Source: Paracyclopina nana | Taxonomy: Eukaryota > Arthropoda > Copepoda > Cyclopoida > Cyclopettidae | Length of the DNA: 64,000 bases | Assembly: GCA_019096065.1 (NCBI GenBank) | Contig: JAGUCH010000002.1 | Location: 13,900,501 to 13,964,500 of the forward strand | Direction: 5' to 3' | In this document: positions 29,801-41,620 of the stretch, piece by piece | Numbering within the stretch: the stretch's first letter is position 1 | How the letters are laid out: each line of letters begins with the position of its first letter | Program-made: the position numbers and the translations under genes | The notes under the pieces: model-generated | The model's input: only the letters and a program-made list of their open reading frames with translations | The model's database searches: none | What the model was told of the DNA's origin: nothing

Positions 29801-32800
29801 GTGCTGATGTTATTTCTTGTTTTTGCCTAGCTGTAGTTAGGCCCACGTGTTATCAGCCCACATGGCAAAATTTAAGGGAAGAACAAGCTAAAAAAAGGTT
29901 TCAGATGTCACAGATAGTGTTTGAAAGTGTCTGGAAAGCTAAGACCAGTCTAAAAGTGACTCAGCATTTACCTGCTGTTTCATGCTAAGCCATGATAAAA
30001 GAGTCATCCTTAAAAGAAAAATACCCACATTAAATTCATCAAGATTAATGGCTTAGGATTTTTCCATGACAACTCTACACTGACTGGAATGTCATCTGAT
30101 TGACAAAAGAGTGCAATAACATAAATCTGTTGTGCTTATCTAGCTTTCTTGAATTAACTGCTTGGGAAATTCTATGGAAAGCACCTCATGTATTGATTTC
30201 TTCAGCCAGACATTTGAGCCCTCATTTTTTGACAGCAAAATGCATCTTACTTTTCCTGAAAAAAGTAGGGAAAATTTTGCCTCCTTTGCTTCAGCTTTTG
30301 CAGTTCCTGTTTTCTGTCAATGTTTTGAACAACAGTATATAAGAAGACTCCTGTTACACTCAAACTCTTTTTCCACTTCATGGATCTTGACTGCATAGGT
30401 AAAAAATAAGCAAGAAAAATGACTACAAAATTGGAGCAGCACAAGCTTGGCTGGAAATTTGCAGCAAAATATTGTTTGTTCATAAGCTGAATTAGAAAGC
30501 AAAATCTAGACTTTGTTTCAAGCCTCTAGTGTTTCACCCTCATTTAGAAAAGTGCTACGCCTCAATGTGCAAAATCGCCCAATCATTTTACACAAGCTCT
30601 CTATTAAAAAAGTATTCTTAGGGACTAGATTGCTCCCTAGGTGGCGCTTCAAACGCTTCATCCGCCAAAGCTGCCCTTCAGCCAGCCTATACAAAACTAG
30701 CTCACAAGTTTTTTGAGGCCTTCATGTTTGATTTTTCATTTTTTGTTAGGGATGAACAGAGCATAGTTTGCATTCTGGGCATAATTCTACTTTCTTCTTT
30801 TCTGTGCAAGGCCATCTACTACAGGGAAAATTTCAAGCAGACGAAAGCCAGAAAAAAGGTGGACAACAACAACAACATAACTTTGATACTGCTTTTCGCG
30901 TAAAACAATAACAATTGGCTGAAAAAAAAGCTTTCTCAAGTGGACGAACTGGGCTCTCCTCAATTTTTCCAGTTTTAACTGAATGGCAAAAATATCATTC
31001 ACATTGTTAAATGAGTGTTTTGACAGGCAAAATTACATGCATGACATTTTTATCTCCGGCATAATTAGTCAGACAGACAGTGGACATTGCACACAGTTTT
31101 AAATGCAAAATCATGCCGATTTCATTAAACATTGGAGTTTTGTTGAAGCATGGCATCATTTCCCTTTTCTAGATATTTCAATGAGATTCTTGAGCAGAAA
31201 AAAAGCTACAAATATTTGCTTTAAACACTAAAGAAAGAGGCCATTGTAGCATCAGAATGTACAGTGGAATGCAGCTTACATTTTTATGTGTAACTGGGAT
31301 AAAAAGGCTCAAATTCCAGCCTCAACCAGTTACTCTTGCTTTTTTTTTGCTTAAAGTTGGGAACTCTGCACATTATGTAGGCCGAGCAAAGTACGTTCAA
31401 TGGGTAGTTCTAAGCATGAACACTGAGCTAAAATACCTAGATTGGTTTTCGACAATTCGCTATATCACCAATTCCAAACATAATTATTCTTTACGGCTCA
31501 TTGTCCTCTGTGTATTTACATTGGCTCTACTGGTTAAAGGCTAATCGGTAAAAGGCTAATTGGTAAAAGGCTAAATGGTGTAAGGCCAATTGGCCAAAGG
31601 CTAGATTGGTGGAAGGCTAACAGAAAAAGGGCTAAATTGATAACGATACAAGAGTACAAATCATTGAATGACATCTTCCTTGATCATTGAAGTTCCAACA
31701 ATGAAAATCAGCTCCATCTTTTAAATGTTGAGTGAAATAACTGTTTTTCATTTTTCTCAACATTTAAAAAAGCAGATAGCTTAGCTTTTTTACCTTAGCT
31801 TAGCTTTTTCTGGCAACATGAGAACGGCCTAAGAGTCTTGCTTACCAAGTCTTCTTATATGAGCCAAATAAAATAAAGTTAATTTCCTTGGTGACAAGAG
31901 AATCAAGTCTAGCTTATTCTCAACAAGCTAATACAGCTAAGTCAGTTTAGTCAAGACAAGGAAGTCTTTTTTGGTATTCCCAAGCTAAGCCCAAAAAAGA
32001 CATTTTGTGTCACAAAAAATAATGAAACCAAGAATTAACTAGGAGAATTAAAAAAATAGGGATATGTCACTTGTGAACCAATCACTCAAAAAACATCTGC
32101 TATTGAACTTTTTTTCTTATCGCCTTTTACCAATGTAGCCTTTGGCCAATTGGCCTTTTACCAATTAGCCTTTAACCAATTAGCCTTACACCAAATTGCC
32201 TTTTACTGATTAGCCTTTAACCAGTATACCCTTTACATTGTTATCGTGGCCTAATTGATTTTTCTGAAAAGTAGCCCAAATAGTAGCTCAGAATAACTAA
32301 CAATGGCTTCAGTTTTTTTACATAATTGTTGAGATTTGACTTGATAAGGATTTTTTCATTGTGAAGTATACATCATTTTAAAAAGCATGCTGTATTTTGT
32401 GTCAAAATGAGCCTTGCGCAAGAAGGAATGTAAGCCACTAAAAGTGAAGCACCAATGTTTATCTCAACAATGACTCATCATTTTTGCGTGAAATCGATTC
32501 GTTTGACAACTACTGGGCATCTTTCCAAGCTTGGCCAAAAGTGACCCCCCTTTTGTACTGAGTAATTCTCTCAGCCTTTCTTGTCAAACACTAACAAACT
32601 CTAGCTAGGTGGGTGTGCCTTTCAGCATAAAATATCAGCTGACAAAGTGATTGTTATTATCAGCTTACCTGTGTGCAGGGCTACCAGGTTGGCCACTTTC
32701 GGACGTGGATATAACTGACTTGCTGGCAGTGGATTTTTTTTCGGAAAAATCTGTAGAATCCTTCAGTGAAAGACAGTGACTAGCTGTCAATCAGGAGTGA

Positions 32801-35800
32801 ATGCATTTTACTCAAGAATTGGCCTGCTCGCGCTATCATGCTGACTGGCAACAATAATGAGGGTGAAATACTTGTTATGCAAGAGCAAAGGAAGCTGCCA
32901 ATCTCTACATTGTCATTCAACGTCAATGCAGTTGACCTGCATTTGATTGATAGCTTCATTCTGCTCGGAGACAATTCCAAGATTGAGTGTAGTCGCGCAA
33001 ATGGAAAAGCTTCTTCAAGGAGCAAAGACAAGTGTGACCTTGAAGTCATTACTTTCCTTGCAGCACAAAAGGTTGTCAGCAGTCTCGATTTTCACGCTTG
33101 GCAAAAAATTGTCTTCAGCAACAATCGAGTCACTGCAACTCTTGTTTTTCATTTTTTTTTGTCCCAACAAGAACCGCGCATATTTTTAATATCTTCCAAA
33201 TTGCCACAATTAGTTGGTGTCACTTGGCATGAAAGTAGGCTAGCTAGCAAATGATTCAGGCCATTAATTCTTGTAAAAGCATTTGCATAAGCAGCCATTT
33301 GAGTGTAACACTCAAGGCTTTGACCACTGACAAATAAAAATGACTCAAGATGCTGACTGAATGGCCTTTGTGCTCCATGAGCAGCTTGCTATTTCTGCCG
33401 GCAAAAATGTCCACTTTTTCCCGTAAAGCCATAAAGCTTGAGGGTCGTAAAACATCTCGTCTTCAAGACATAAATTTGCCTACAACAATTTGTCCTCTTC
33501 TCATCAATGCCTTCAAGCAGTTAAGTGCAATTTATCAGGCTTTTCCCGACTTTCCGGCCATTGTTTACAAAGACACCCGAATTATTCCCACGTGCACGCG
33601 CGCGACATCCCCTTCTTCAAAACAACAACAAAAAATCCCTTTGTTGACGCTTCCTCACATAAGTGACATAACTCATCTTGTCAAATTGGAAAGCTTTCAA
33701 GGCTTCATGTGAGTCAGTAGGATCAAAATATGAGTGTGACGTGATATGCTACTAGGCTAGAATTTCCTCAAAATGTCATCAGCAATGCACTTTGTGCACA
33801 GCAGAAGAATACTCTTTGGGCAGGGAAAACGCCAATTTTTCGCCTGTCAATCTGAAAGCCACCTCATTTACTTGACTGGCGCTAGATCTTTTTGAAAGGA
33901 AAAAAGTGGTGCTGATTTGCTGCCATGCCTCATTTGCATTGCATAATAAAGGTAGAGAGAGAGAGGTGATAATTGACGCTTACCGAGTGCTTTCTTCTGT
34001 GCTCATTGAGCTGTTGCTTGGTCTTGCAGGTGAAAGAACACTCAGGGCAAGGGTAGGGCCTTTCACCCCCGTGGTCCATTTGGTGCTGCTTCAATTGCCA
34101 CTTGGTCCTGAACACTTTCTGGCAAACCCCGCATTGCTCTGGGTACTCAGCATTGTGTATTTTTAAGTGCAGCCTCAATGTCCTCAGCTCCTTGAACCCC
34201 TTCTCACATTGAGGACACTGAAATACTCGGTCCAGGGTATGCACCTAAAAAGAAAACTTGTCAGCCTTGCAAGTAAAGAAGAAGGGGAGGAGAGGCAATT
34301 TCTCTGGGACACTTGTAATCTGCGTTTTACACGCTTGACGCCCACAAAGTATTTTATCTTACTGCCACTTTGCTTTTGACAATAGATTCCTGCTCATTTT
34401 GAGGAGCAGATAAGCTTTCGGCCTACCAAGTTGCTGTTGCACTTCTCCGAGATGGTGAGTTGTCGCCCAGAATTAGAGAAAATTGATAAATGGTGGGTGC
34501 ACTGTAGCACTGATGCGATGCCGGGTCAAATGAGGCTTTCTCAGCCTGCTCTTATGCTTCTACAGCAACTTTGGTGGTGACTTTAATGGCATGAAAGCCA
34601 AATTTTGACTTGGCGGTGGAACGCTAAGCACGACACTTCAACAATGCAAACTATGAATTGCTTACTACTAGTGCTATAGTGATTGGCTAAAAAAACTGGA
34701 AAAGGGTTAAGCTGACGGAATGTAAGAATCAATTTGCTTTCAAATTTCTCCCATGGGACCAATGTGCACTTATGCACAGGCCCTTAATCTTGCCTGGTCA
34801 TCCGTTTGAGGGCAGAGTTGAAAAAAGTGAAAGCCATATAAACTAAAATTTTGCTTTTGTTGTACTGCACTCTCTCCCCAAACATTCAACATTCCGTCTT
34901 CGCATTGTCAAGAAATTGTTGGAGAAATATGCATCCGAAGTTTCTTCAAGTTCTTGTCTTTTTCGATTCAGTTGTGCTGTATAAGTGTCCAGCTTGCATA
35001 TCGTCACCCTCTGAAGCCCTATTGTCATTTCCACATAACTTGTGACCCATTTTAGCCCCTCTCCTTGCAGGAGGGCTACCATCAATCTTTCCCCAGAAGG
35101 AATTCGCGAACTGACATAAATTCACATTAGCACTCTTCTACAGTTACTTGACCATATTATAATTTGGCCAGTTGTCGTAGCCAGCGTTGTTACGTCCATG
35201 TGAAAAAGCCATTAAGTGGACTTAATAACCTCACTGAATGACTTATGATGTCTTAATGGGGGTCGACAAGGGCGTCAATCCATTCATGAGCTGGAGTTAA
35301 ATTGGCCTCAACGCAATAAAAGTTTAGTCGCCAAATCCTGGCGACAACTGAACAAGCCGCAGGAGATGGCAAAATTTATTGCCTCAAGTGCACACTTTTT
35401 ATGTGAAATCGACAATTACTCTAGGTGCTTGTTAATCTTGAGGGATTGGCCTGTGGATTGACCCTGGCACTGAGGCTAAATCCACAATAACAGAATTTCT
35501 CCTAAGCTATTTTCACTTCCCTGGAACGGCCAAACATTTCTCAGTTATGCTCCATTTGCTGAGCCACATATGTAAAAATTCTTTAGAGAAAATCGTCAAG
35601 TTGGCCTCAATGCCTACTAAAGCTTTAACCCATGTTGTCTAAATCAGCTCAGAGAATCAGTAACTAAATGGGTTTGGCAAGTTGTCGCTTGTCACCTTAT
35701 ACTTTTTGCACATAAATCGTTTACTTAGATCACCAGCAATTTCTAGGCAACACTGCTGTAAGAGAAATGACCTGAGCTAATGTTTGCCTTCAATAATTTT

Positions 35801-37868
35801 GAGGGCAATTGGCAAACCATTTAGAGGAGGATGCAACTGAGGAACCTGGCAAAAAAGCAACTGTACATGAAAATATGCGAAAGACTACTCCTTTAAACAC
35901 ATGCCAATAGGAAATCTCTCCCTGGCCTGGCCATAAAATTGTATTGCAAATTGTGTCCTTGCCAACAATACGGCGCCTACAAAACAATTCCTAATTGTCA
36001 ATGCAAGATGAAAATCAAGTGACCATGCATGCCCGGCTGCCTTTTTTCCATCTTGTTCAATTGTCGTGAGTCACAAAGCAGCATGGGTTGAAAACTGGAC
36101 TTGCCTTCCATCTACGAGAAAGTTGCATAAAAGTGGAATTTTTCCATGTCAACGAGTGAGTTATTTGGCGTGGCATCTTCCCGTCGTAAGTCTCTTAATG
36201 CCATATATGGATGACTGATGACGTACGCTAACTACGACAACTGGTCAACTTTTTTACTCGTGTTCAAAATCAGGAAGAAAAATGGTGAAAGCCAAGAACT
36301 GGAGAGAAATTATCTGTTTCAGCTTTTTGATTATTTTGATTTACTGACCGAATACTAAATAAGTCACAACTTCTTGGTTTAACTTCAGGAGTTAAGCGTG
36401 GAAATAATTAAAGGCATGTTCAAATACCCCCAAGCACTTGTTGTTACAGCCAAAACGAGCTGTTTTTGTAGCTGTAACAATGTTTTTCTGTGCAGTAAAC
36501 TAGGCCCCAGTCTAGACAAAACATCATCTAGTGCAACACCAAGTAGTAGTTTTGTGGCAGAAAAGCATCTTTTGTTCATATACAATAATGGACCCCTAAG
36601 TGTAATCTGATCATGATGCAAAAGATTTCAACAACAGAAAGTCAAGGAACGCTCATTAATCTTCCCCTGCTCTTGTCTTTCCCTCTCTCCAGTTCCTTAA
36701 TTAGAGATACAGATTGCATAGTTGATACAATTTATGGTCAATTTTCAGTGTTTTTGTTGCAGAAAACTTTCCCCAAGGGACAGTCCAGATTTATGACAGG
36801 CAATCCATAATAAGCCCCATGCTTGTAATAAGTAGGTCACAATCTCAGCTGTGACAAAAGGGGAGCTGATGACTTGTCACAAGAACAGAAGAGGTGATGT
36901 GACACTTAAGATTTTTATCAACGTCAATGTTGGGAAAAAAGGAGCAAAAGCTGCTGAGCGTTCATATCTCTCCATTTTTGGAGGGAGAGAATGGTATGGT
37001 GACAAGCAGCCCAATTTACGCACAGGGAATGTCCTACCTCAACTTGGTGCTTGGCAAGGGCCACTTTGTCATTGCAAATAAATCCACACACAGTGCATGA
37101 CGAGTTCACATGCGTTTTCACATGTTTCCTAAGGATGTCAGCTCTTGAAAACTTTTTGTTACACATGTGGCAACTGTGGGATGTAGAAGTTGTGGACCTC
37201 GAGCCACTTCCTGGACTCCCGCCCACCCCACTGTCCTCATCTGCACTTCCTGGAAGCAGAAGGAAGAGAATTCTAGGTCAATTAGCGTTATGCAGTGCTT
37301 TAGTACTGGTCAGAAGTGTGACTGACCTCTCAAGCCCTATGAAAGTCTTCAAAATTGACATTTTGAGCTAGCTAATGACTTTGAGCTGTGACAATAAATG
37401 GGTATAGAAAATTGTGAAATTGTATTGGCCACAGGAATAGGAGATGGCAAAAAAGAATGCAATTTTGCTGAGTTGTCGCCCATAGCGTTGTTCCCGTCTG
37501 GCATGTCTTGCTACAAATGAGGCTCAATTCAGGTCTAATTAGTGTCAAAAGATGTCTACTGCTATGCTGAGCAAAATTTATTTTACACTAATATTTGTAG
37601 GTGTCCACTAACAGCGTCAAATAAAAATGAAGCAAATGATGCACACGACAACTGACCAAGCCGCTCTATTCCTCAACTTACGTATGGGGGAAGGGGAATT
37701 TTGCAACTTGGTGGTTAATTGATCCAAGTCTGATGTGCTGCTATCTTCTGTCTGAATACTGGATCGTGGCAAAGGGCTGAGCGACCTGACAGCCTCGGTA
37801 ATGTCTAGGTCACTACTTTCAGCAGCCTCAGCCAGCTTGTCAATGAGAAGCTTTGGTTTGAACTTCAT
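26816..37868 (-). CDS. C2H2 zinc-finger transcription-factor-like protein with long introns
   Basis: Four exons: 37868-37682, 37249-37038, 34244-33984 and 28252-26816; 2097 nt, 698 residues, every junction in phase. The N-terminus (MKFKPKLLIDKLAEAAESS) is a short helical, Ser-rich segment. Six zinc fingers follow: CHMCNKKF ... HVKTH, CTVCGFIC ... HQVEVH (split by an intron), CPQCEKGF ... HLKIH, CGVCQKVF ... HQMDH, CPECSFTC ... HRRKH, and a C2HC finger (CAQCGTRF ... HTKLNRC) after the linker SGEKAYS. The long C-terminal part is Gln/Pro/Ser-rich with a duplicated STVRVTH motif and ends in an acidic-hydrophobic block (DMDLVGFNLNDQDF ... DVLDIIS) resembling an activation domain. Introns are about 0.4, 2.8 and 5.7 kb, against 50-70 nt elsewhere, which suggests regulatory content. 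No orthologue named. Confidence 0.85.
28253..33983. other. 5.7-kb intron of the zinc-finger gene
   Basis: Non-coding except for scattered short frames without domains (for example 32838-33254 and 33350-33712). It contains the foldback element at 31528-32226. The rest is AT-rich, with many short pyrimidine tracts. Intron length is exceptional for this window. Confidence 0.6.
31528..32226. mobile_element. Foldback element with arms of seven 15-bp tandem repeats
   Basis: The left arm (31528-31640) has about seven tandem copies of TGGTAAAAGGCTAAT and variants (TGGTGTAAGGCCAAT, TGGCCAAAGGCTAGAT). The right arm (32118-32226) has about seven copies in inverted orientation (ATTAGCCTTTTACCA). Even the order of variants is mirrored: the TGGTGTAAGG and TGGCCAAAGG versions occur in both. 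The ~480-bp centre is non-coding and contains its own hairpin (TTTTAAATGTTGAG ... CTCAACATTTAAAA, near 31718-31770). The structure is that of foldback (FB-like) transposons. No clear target duplication was identified. Confidence 0.75.
34245..37037. other. 2.8-kb intron of the zinc-finger gene
   Basis: No coding sequence or structured repeat recognised. Short frames present are consistent with chance. Confidence 0.5.
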
Positions 37869-39013
37869 TGTGGTGTGATGGGATTACATTATCATGTACA
37901 CAACATACAATTGAGATCTTGCTTCAAGGGAATATAAGCTTGTCCTTGTTTCAGTACACACAAACAATCACTTCTACTGCTGCTGCAGCAGCAGCTCCTC
38001 ACTTAATCAACTTTTGTTTACTTTTCAGGGTGGTGAGCATCATTGTTCATGTACCTACAATATGCTATGCTACTGCAGTAGATGTACATGTGCTTTCACC
38101 ACAGCCACCTCATCACAAGTGACTTCTTTACATTTTCGAAAGCTTTTTCAAGCAGGAGAGAGCGTTGGCTTAGCACGCCCGAAAGCTCACCAGGTCAGTT
38201 CACTTATGCAAAAATTTTCTACAGGGAAAAATACAGGGTTGACACTGGGTGGGTCAAGATTCTTGAGCCTTTTTTTGTGAGCAGCTTCTGTTGCACTTAA
38301 CTCTGCTACATCAAAGTGCTCTTCAATAGTACTTGCCAATGCATCAGTAAAAAGCTTCTCATTCTAAGCTATAATACAGACTGCTATAAACTTAAACTAA
38401 TAAGCTGTTTTTATTGCCAATGAGCAATGGCACTGTGGGCATGTTTGCAAATGATTGATTCATGGTTCAGTTCAAATGCCTAAAAAATGAACTGGATAAG
38501 CGTGGCCTGAGGAAAGAGCTAACAAATTGAGCCTGAATAAACAGAAGTTAGGATTAACATGATGGCCCCATTTGTTTTGATTTTCATGCAATTTTTTATG
38601 CCCCTTTTATCTTAACTGCATTTTTGTACACATTCTACAAACATTGTTGCGACACTTTAACTGACTGACGAATGGAGCAAGAAAAGCCTTGATCTCTTGA
38701 TCCTGTCTCACTAAAATGCTCTGGCCAAATGACCACAGAAAATAAAAAGCTCAGTATTTGCCAACGTGTATTGCCTAATAAAATCAAAGTCCAAAGCTGG
38801 TAGAATAGAAATAAAAAGACTGCTTTTTGTGAGATGGCGGGTGTTTATTAAAAGCTTTTCAAAAATGCATGAGAAAAATGGCTTTGCATCCTATGTCAAG
38901 CACTTGTTAGAATACTTGATCACTCCTTAGAAGCAGCTTTTACTGATGAATGAGAGTTGTTACAATTTCACTTTTAAAAAACAAATGACATGAGTATATC
39001 ATGCGGAGACAAT
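37869..39013. other. Upstream region of the zinc-finger gene and downstream region of the SLC22 gene
   Basis: Promoter and leader of the minus-strand zinc-finger gene next to 37868; 3' UTR of the SLC22 gene next to 39014. A short CAG-rich stretch (CTGCTGCAGCAGCAGC, near 37980) is the only repeat seen. Plus frames at 37868-38300 overlap each other and have no domain. Confidence 0.4.
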
Positions 39014-41355
39014 TCAATTTTCCTCATAATTATGAAGTTGCTCCAAGTCAGAATCATCTATAATAGCCATCATAGACATCATGGATCTGTAAGATCTCAT
39101 GGACAATGCTGGTATTTCAGCGAAGGAATAGGGCACTTCTGGAACTGGCAAATTTGGAGCTGATGCCATAATTGAGTCTTCACTGACTGGTATCTCCCCT
39201 GTGGACTCTTCAATGGGAGCCTCTACAGCTATCAGCCTTCTTTGGAGCTCAATCTCAGCTGTCAGTCTTGTCCTGTTCCAAAATGACCAAAAAGGTTTTC
39301 TGCCAAGTCTGGCTGCATCCTCAAAAGTGTCTGGTAATGGGTGGCCCAAAGTTTCTGGCAGGAGGAGAGATCCCAACCCGCCTGCCATGGTACAAAAGCC
39401 ATATATGAAAAATGGAACAATAGGAGAGGTCAGGCTAGGTAAATAATAAGTAAAGAATGGGGAGGCAATGGCCACAATCCTGGCAAGCACAGAGCTGGAA
39501 AGAAGTAACAAAATTTTGAGCATATTTCTCTCAAGCTGAAAGATGCAAAGGCAAATAGCATACCAAGCGCCCAAAGCAGTGTTTCTAATAGGTGTAGGGA
39601 AAATTTCAGCAGTGTAAACATAGGCAATTGCAAAAGCACTAGCGCAACCAAACTTGGCTAATAAGAGTAAAACCAGTCTTACAATCTCCAAGGTATCACT
39701 AGAGTGCAATGGTATGAGGCCAGCAGCAACGCAGCAAATTCCACCAATCATAAATCTGCCGTGGAAACTTCAGGTTAATTTTAGCCAATCAGAATGCAGC
39801 AATCAGCTGATGAGTTAAAGCGTCATCTAGCGGCAAAAAAAGAGAGTTACCCTAGAATGATGGTTGGCTTTCTTCCCCAAATGTCACTGATCCAAGCATT
39901 CCACATCAAACCTGCCAGCTCAGCAAAGGCTCCCATAATGAAGTTGATGAAAATATTTCCTCCAAGCAGAGTAAAGGTCATGCTGATGCCATAATAGACC
40001 AAGCTGACGGAGCCCCAATTCAATAGCATGACCAGGCTTCTGGTTCTTAGAACCTTGTTTGCAAACATGTCTATGCCTCGCATCACTGGAGGCTCCTCAT
40101 ACATGCATTCAGTCAATCTTCTGCTCCTGATTCTCTCATTAGCATCAGGAACCACCAATGTAGGTGGCAGCCTTGCTTGGTTCAATTTAAGGCACTGTTT
40201 GATTGTTTTTGAGAGAGGCTTCCATTTTTTCTTGGCTATCAACCATCTTGGAGACTCGGGAGCGACCCAAAATAGGAGCAACTGAGGAATAACAAGTGCG
40301 GATGTGACATAATGCAAGATTCTCCATTTCCTTATGAAATAGGCACACAGTCCAGTCTGTATAGTACTGTGAGGTTAAGATATGATAAGATGGTAAACAT
40401 GACTGTTTACACTTACAATACCAGTGCCAACTGAGAAGAAGCCTTGATTAAGGTTGCCAATTATGTTTTGGTATCTCGGCCCAACCAATTCAACTGATAA
40501 TGCACAGGAAACCTGGGTTAAACCCTGTTCTCCTATGCCACTGATGAGTCTGAAGATCACAAATGCAGGGTAAGAGTTAAACAGGGCAGCAAAAAGGTTT
40601 CCAAAGCCTCCAAGAAAAATGAACACAAATAGCACTGGTTTCCTTCCATATTTATCTGCTGGTGGGCCACCAATGAAGGCTCCAATGCATAGACCAAGCA
40701 TGTAGAGGGAAGAGGCCAAAGTCACCTGATCATTTGGTTAGTAGTACATTATGCGTTAGGACTACTGAATTGACTTACTTTGTATTGATTCTCGCAGACC
40801 AGATTAAAGTCTGTGACCACTGTGCTTTGGAAGTCAAATTCATCATAGATGATTCTCTCTTTGTTACTGTCACAAGCTTCATAAGACTCAAAGTCACCCC
40901 TTGTGAGCTGTGAGCAATTTGTCATGTGATGTGAACAATTTGAGGGCAAAGAAGGCTTGGTGCAAAATGCATCTGAGCTTCGGAAAAACAGGCTTGTATT
41001 GACATCTTCAAACCTTGCCTGTGGGCCATCACATGCCTAAATTAACAGATATGAGTGACTGCTAAAAACACACATATTGAATTACTTCTAGGGCACATCT
41101 GAAGGAATGGGGTTCTAAGGCACTAAAACTGGTTAAAAGGACTATGATTCCAGCTGCCATGGAGGGTGGCCACAAAGCTGCTACAGAGAGAAGTTGCCAT
41201 TTGCCCAAACCACCAATATGGGACAATATTTGGTCATAGCTGGATACCACTTCAGCTGCAGCAATTTGCTCTTCAGTTATACTTTTCTCGGAGAAGTCTG
41301 AATTTTGCCTTTGGCTTGACTCATTTTGTAGTAATGGAGATGTTTCCCCACTCAT
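39014..41355 (-). CDS. SLC22-family organic cation/anion transporter
   Basis: Six exons: 41355-41086, 41036-40779, 40725-40417, 40356-39851, 39755-39564 and 39494-39014; 2016 nt, 671 residues. It is a major-facilitator-superfamily transporter with 12 expected helices. A large extracellular loop after helix 1 has Cys pairs and N-glycosylation sites (NTSLFF, NCSHH, NCSQL). Signatures include CENQYKVTLASSLYMLG, GPPADKYGRKPVLF (the GxxxDRxGRR loop), PESPRWLIAKKKW, SDIWGRKPTIILG, YTAEIFPTPIRNTALG and LPETLGHPLPDT. This matches insect Orct-like carriers, which take up small organic ions at the plasma membrane. N- and C-terminal tails are longer than usual; the C-tail carries an RSYRSMMSMM stretch. 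The fifth intron (69 nt) is a multiple of three with no stop, so retaining it would keep the frame. Confidence 0.93.
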
Positions 41356-41508
41356 TGTGGATAATTGACTGTAGTAGCGCTAGCTTTTCTTCTATGACCC
41401 AAATTTTCCGTTCAAACTGGACTTTGGTAGCTTTAATAGTTTTACGCATCTTGGCTAGTGGATGATTTAGCTTCTTATGATCAATTACTCTTTGAAGTTT
41501 GGTGTGTA

Positions 41509-41620
41509 GTCAGGATGGCCGAGCGGTCTAAGGCGCCAGACTCAAGGTTTACCCTTGCTCTGCATAGCTGAGCTTTCTGGTCCTCGAATGAGGGCGTGGG
41601 TTCGAATCCCACTTCTGACA
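41509..41620 (+). tRNA. tRNA-Leu(CAA) with anticodon-loop intron
   Basis: The gene starts GTCAGGATGGCCGAGCGG, with A box GGCCGAGCGGTCTAAGGCG, anticodon stem CCAGA and anticodon CAA, then an intron of about 25 nt, the 3' half of the stem (TCTGG), a leucine-type long variable arm (CCTCGAATGAGGGCG) and B box GGTTCGAATCC. The acceptor stem GTCAGGA pairs with TTCTGAC, discriminator A. Eukaryotic tRNA-Leu(CAA) genes commonly carry such an intron, removed by the tRNA splicing endonuclease. A T-run (CATTTTTCCCC) follows as the polymerase III terminator. Confidence 0.97.

Noticed and set aside
32838-33712. Two plus-strand frames of 138 and 120 codons in an intron
   Set aside because: No domain, no splice signals, no repeat-element similarity; length is within chance expectation for this composition.
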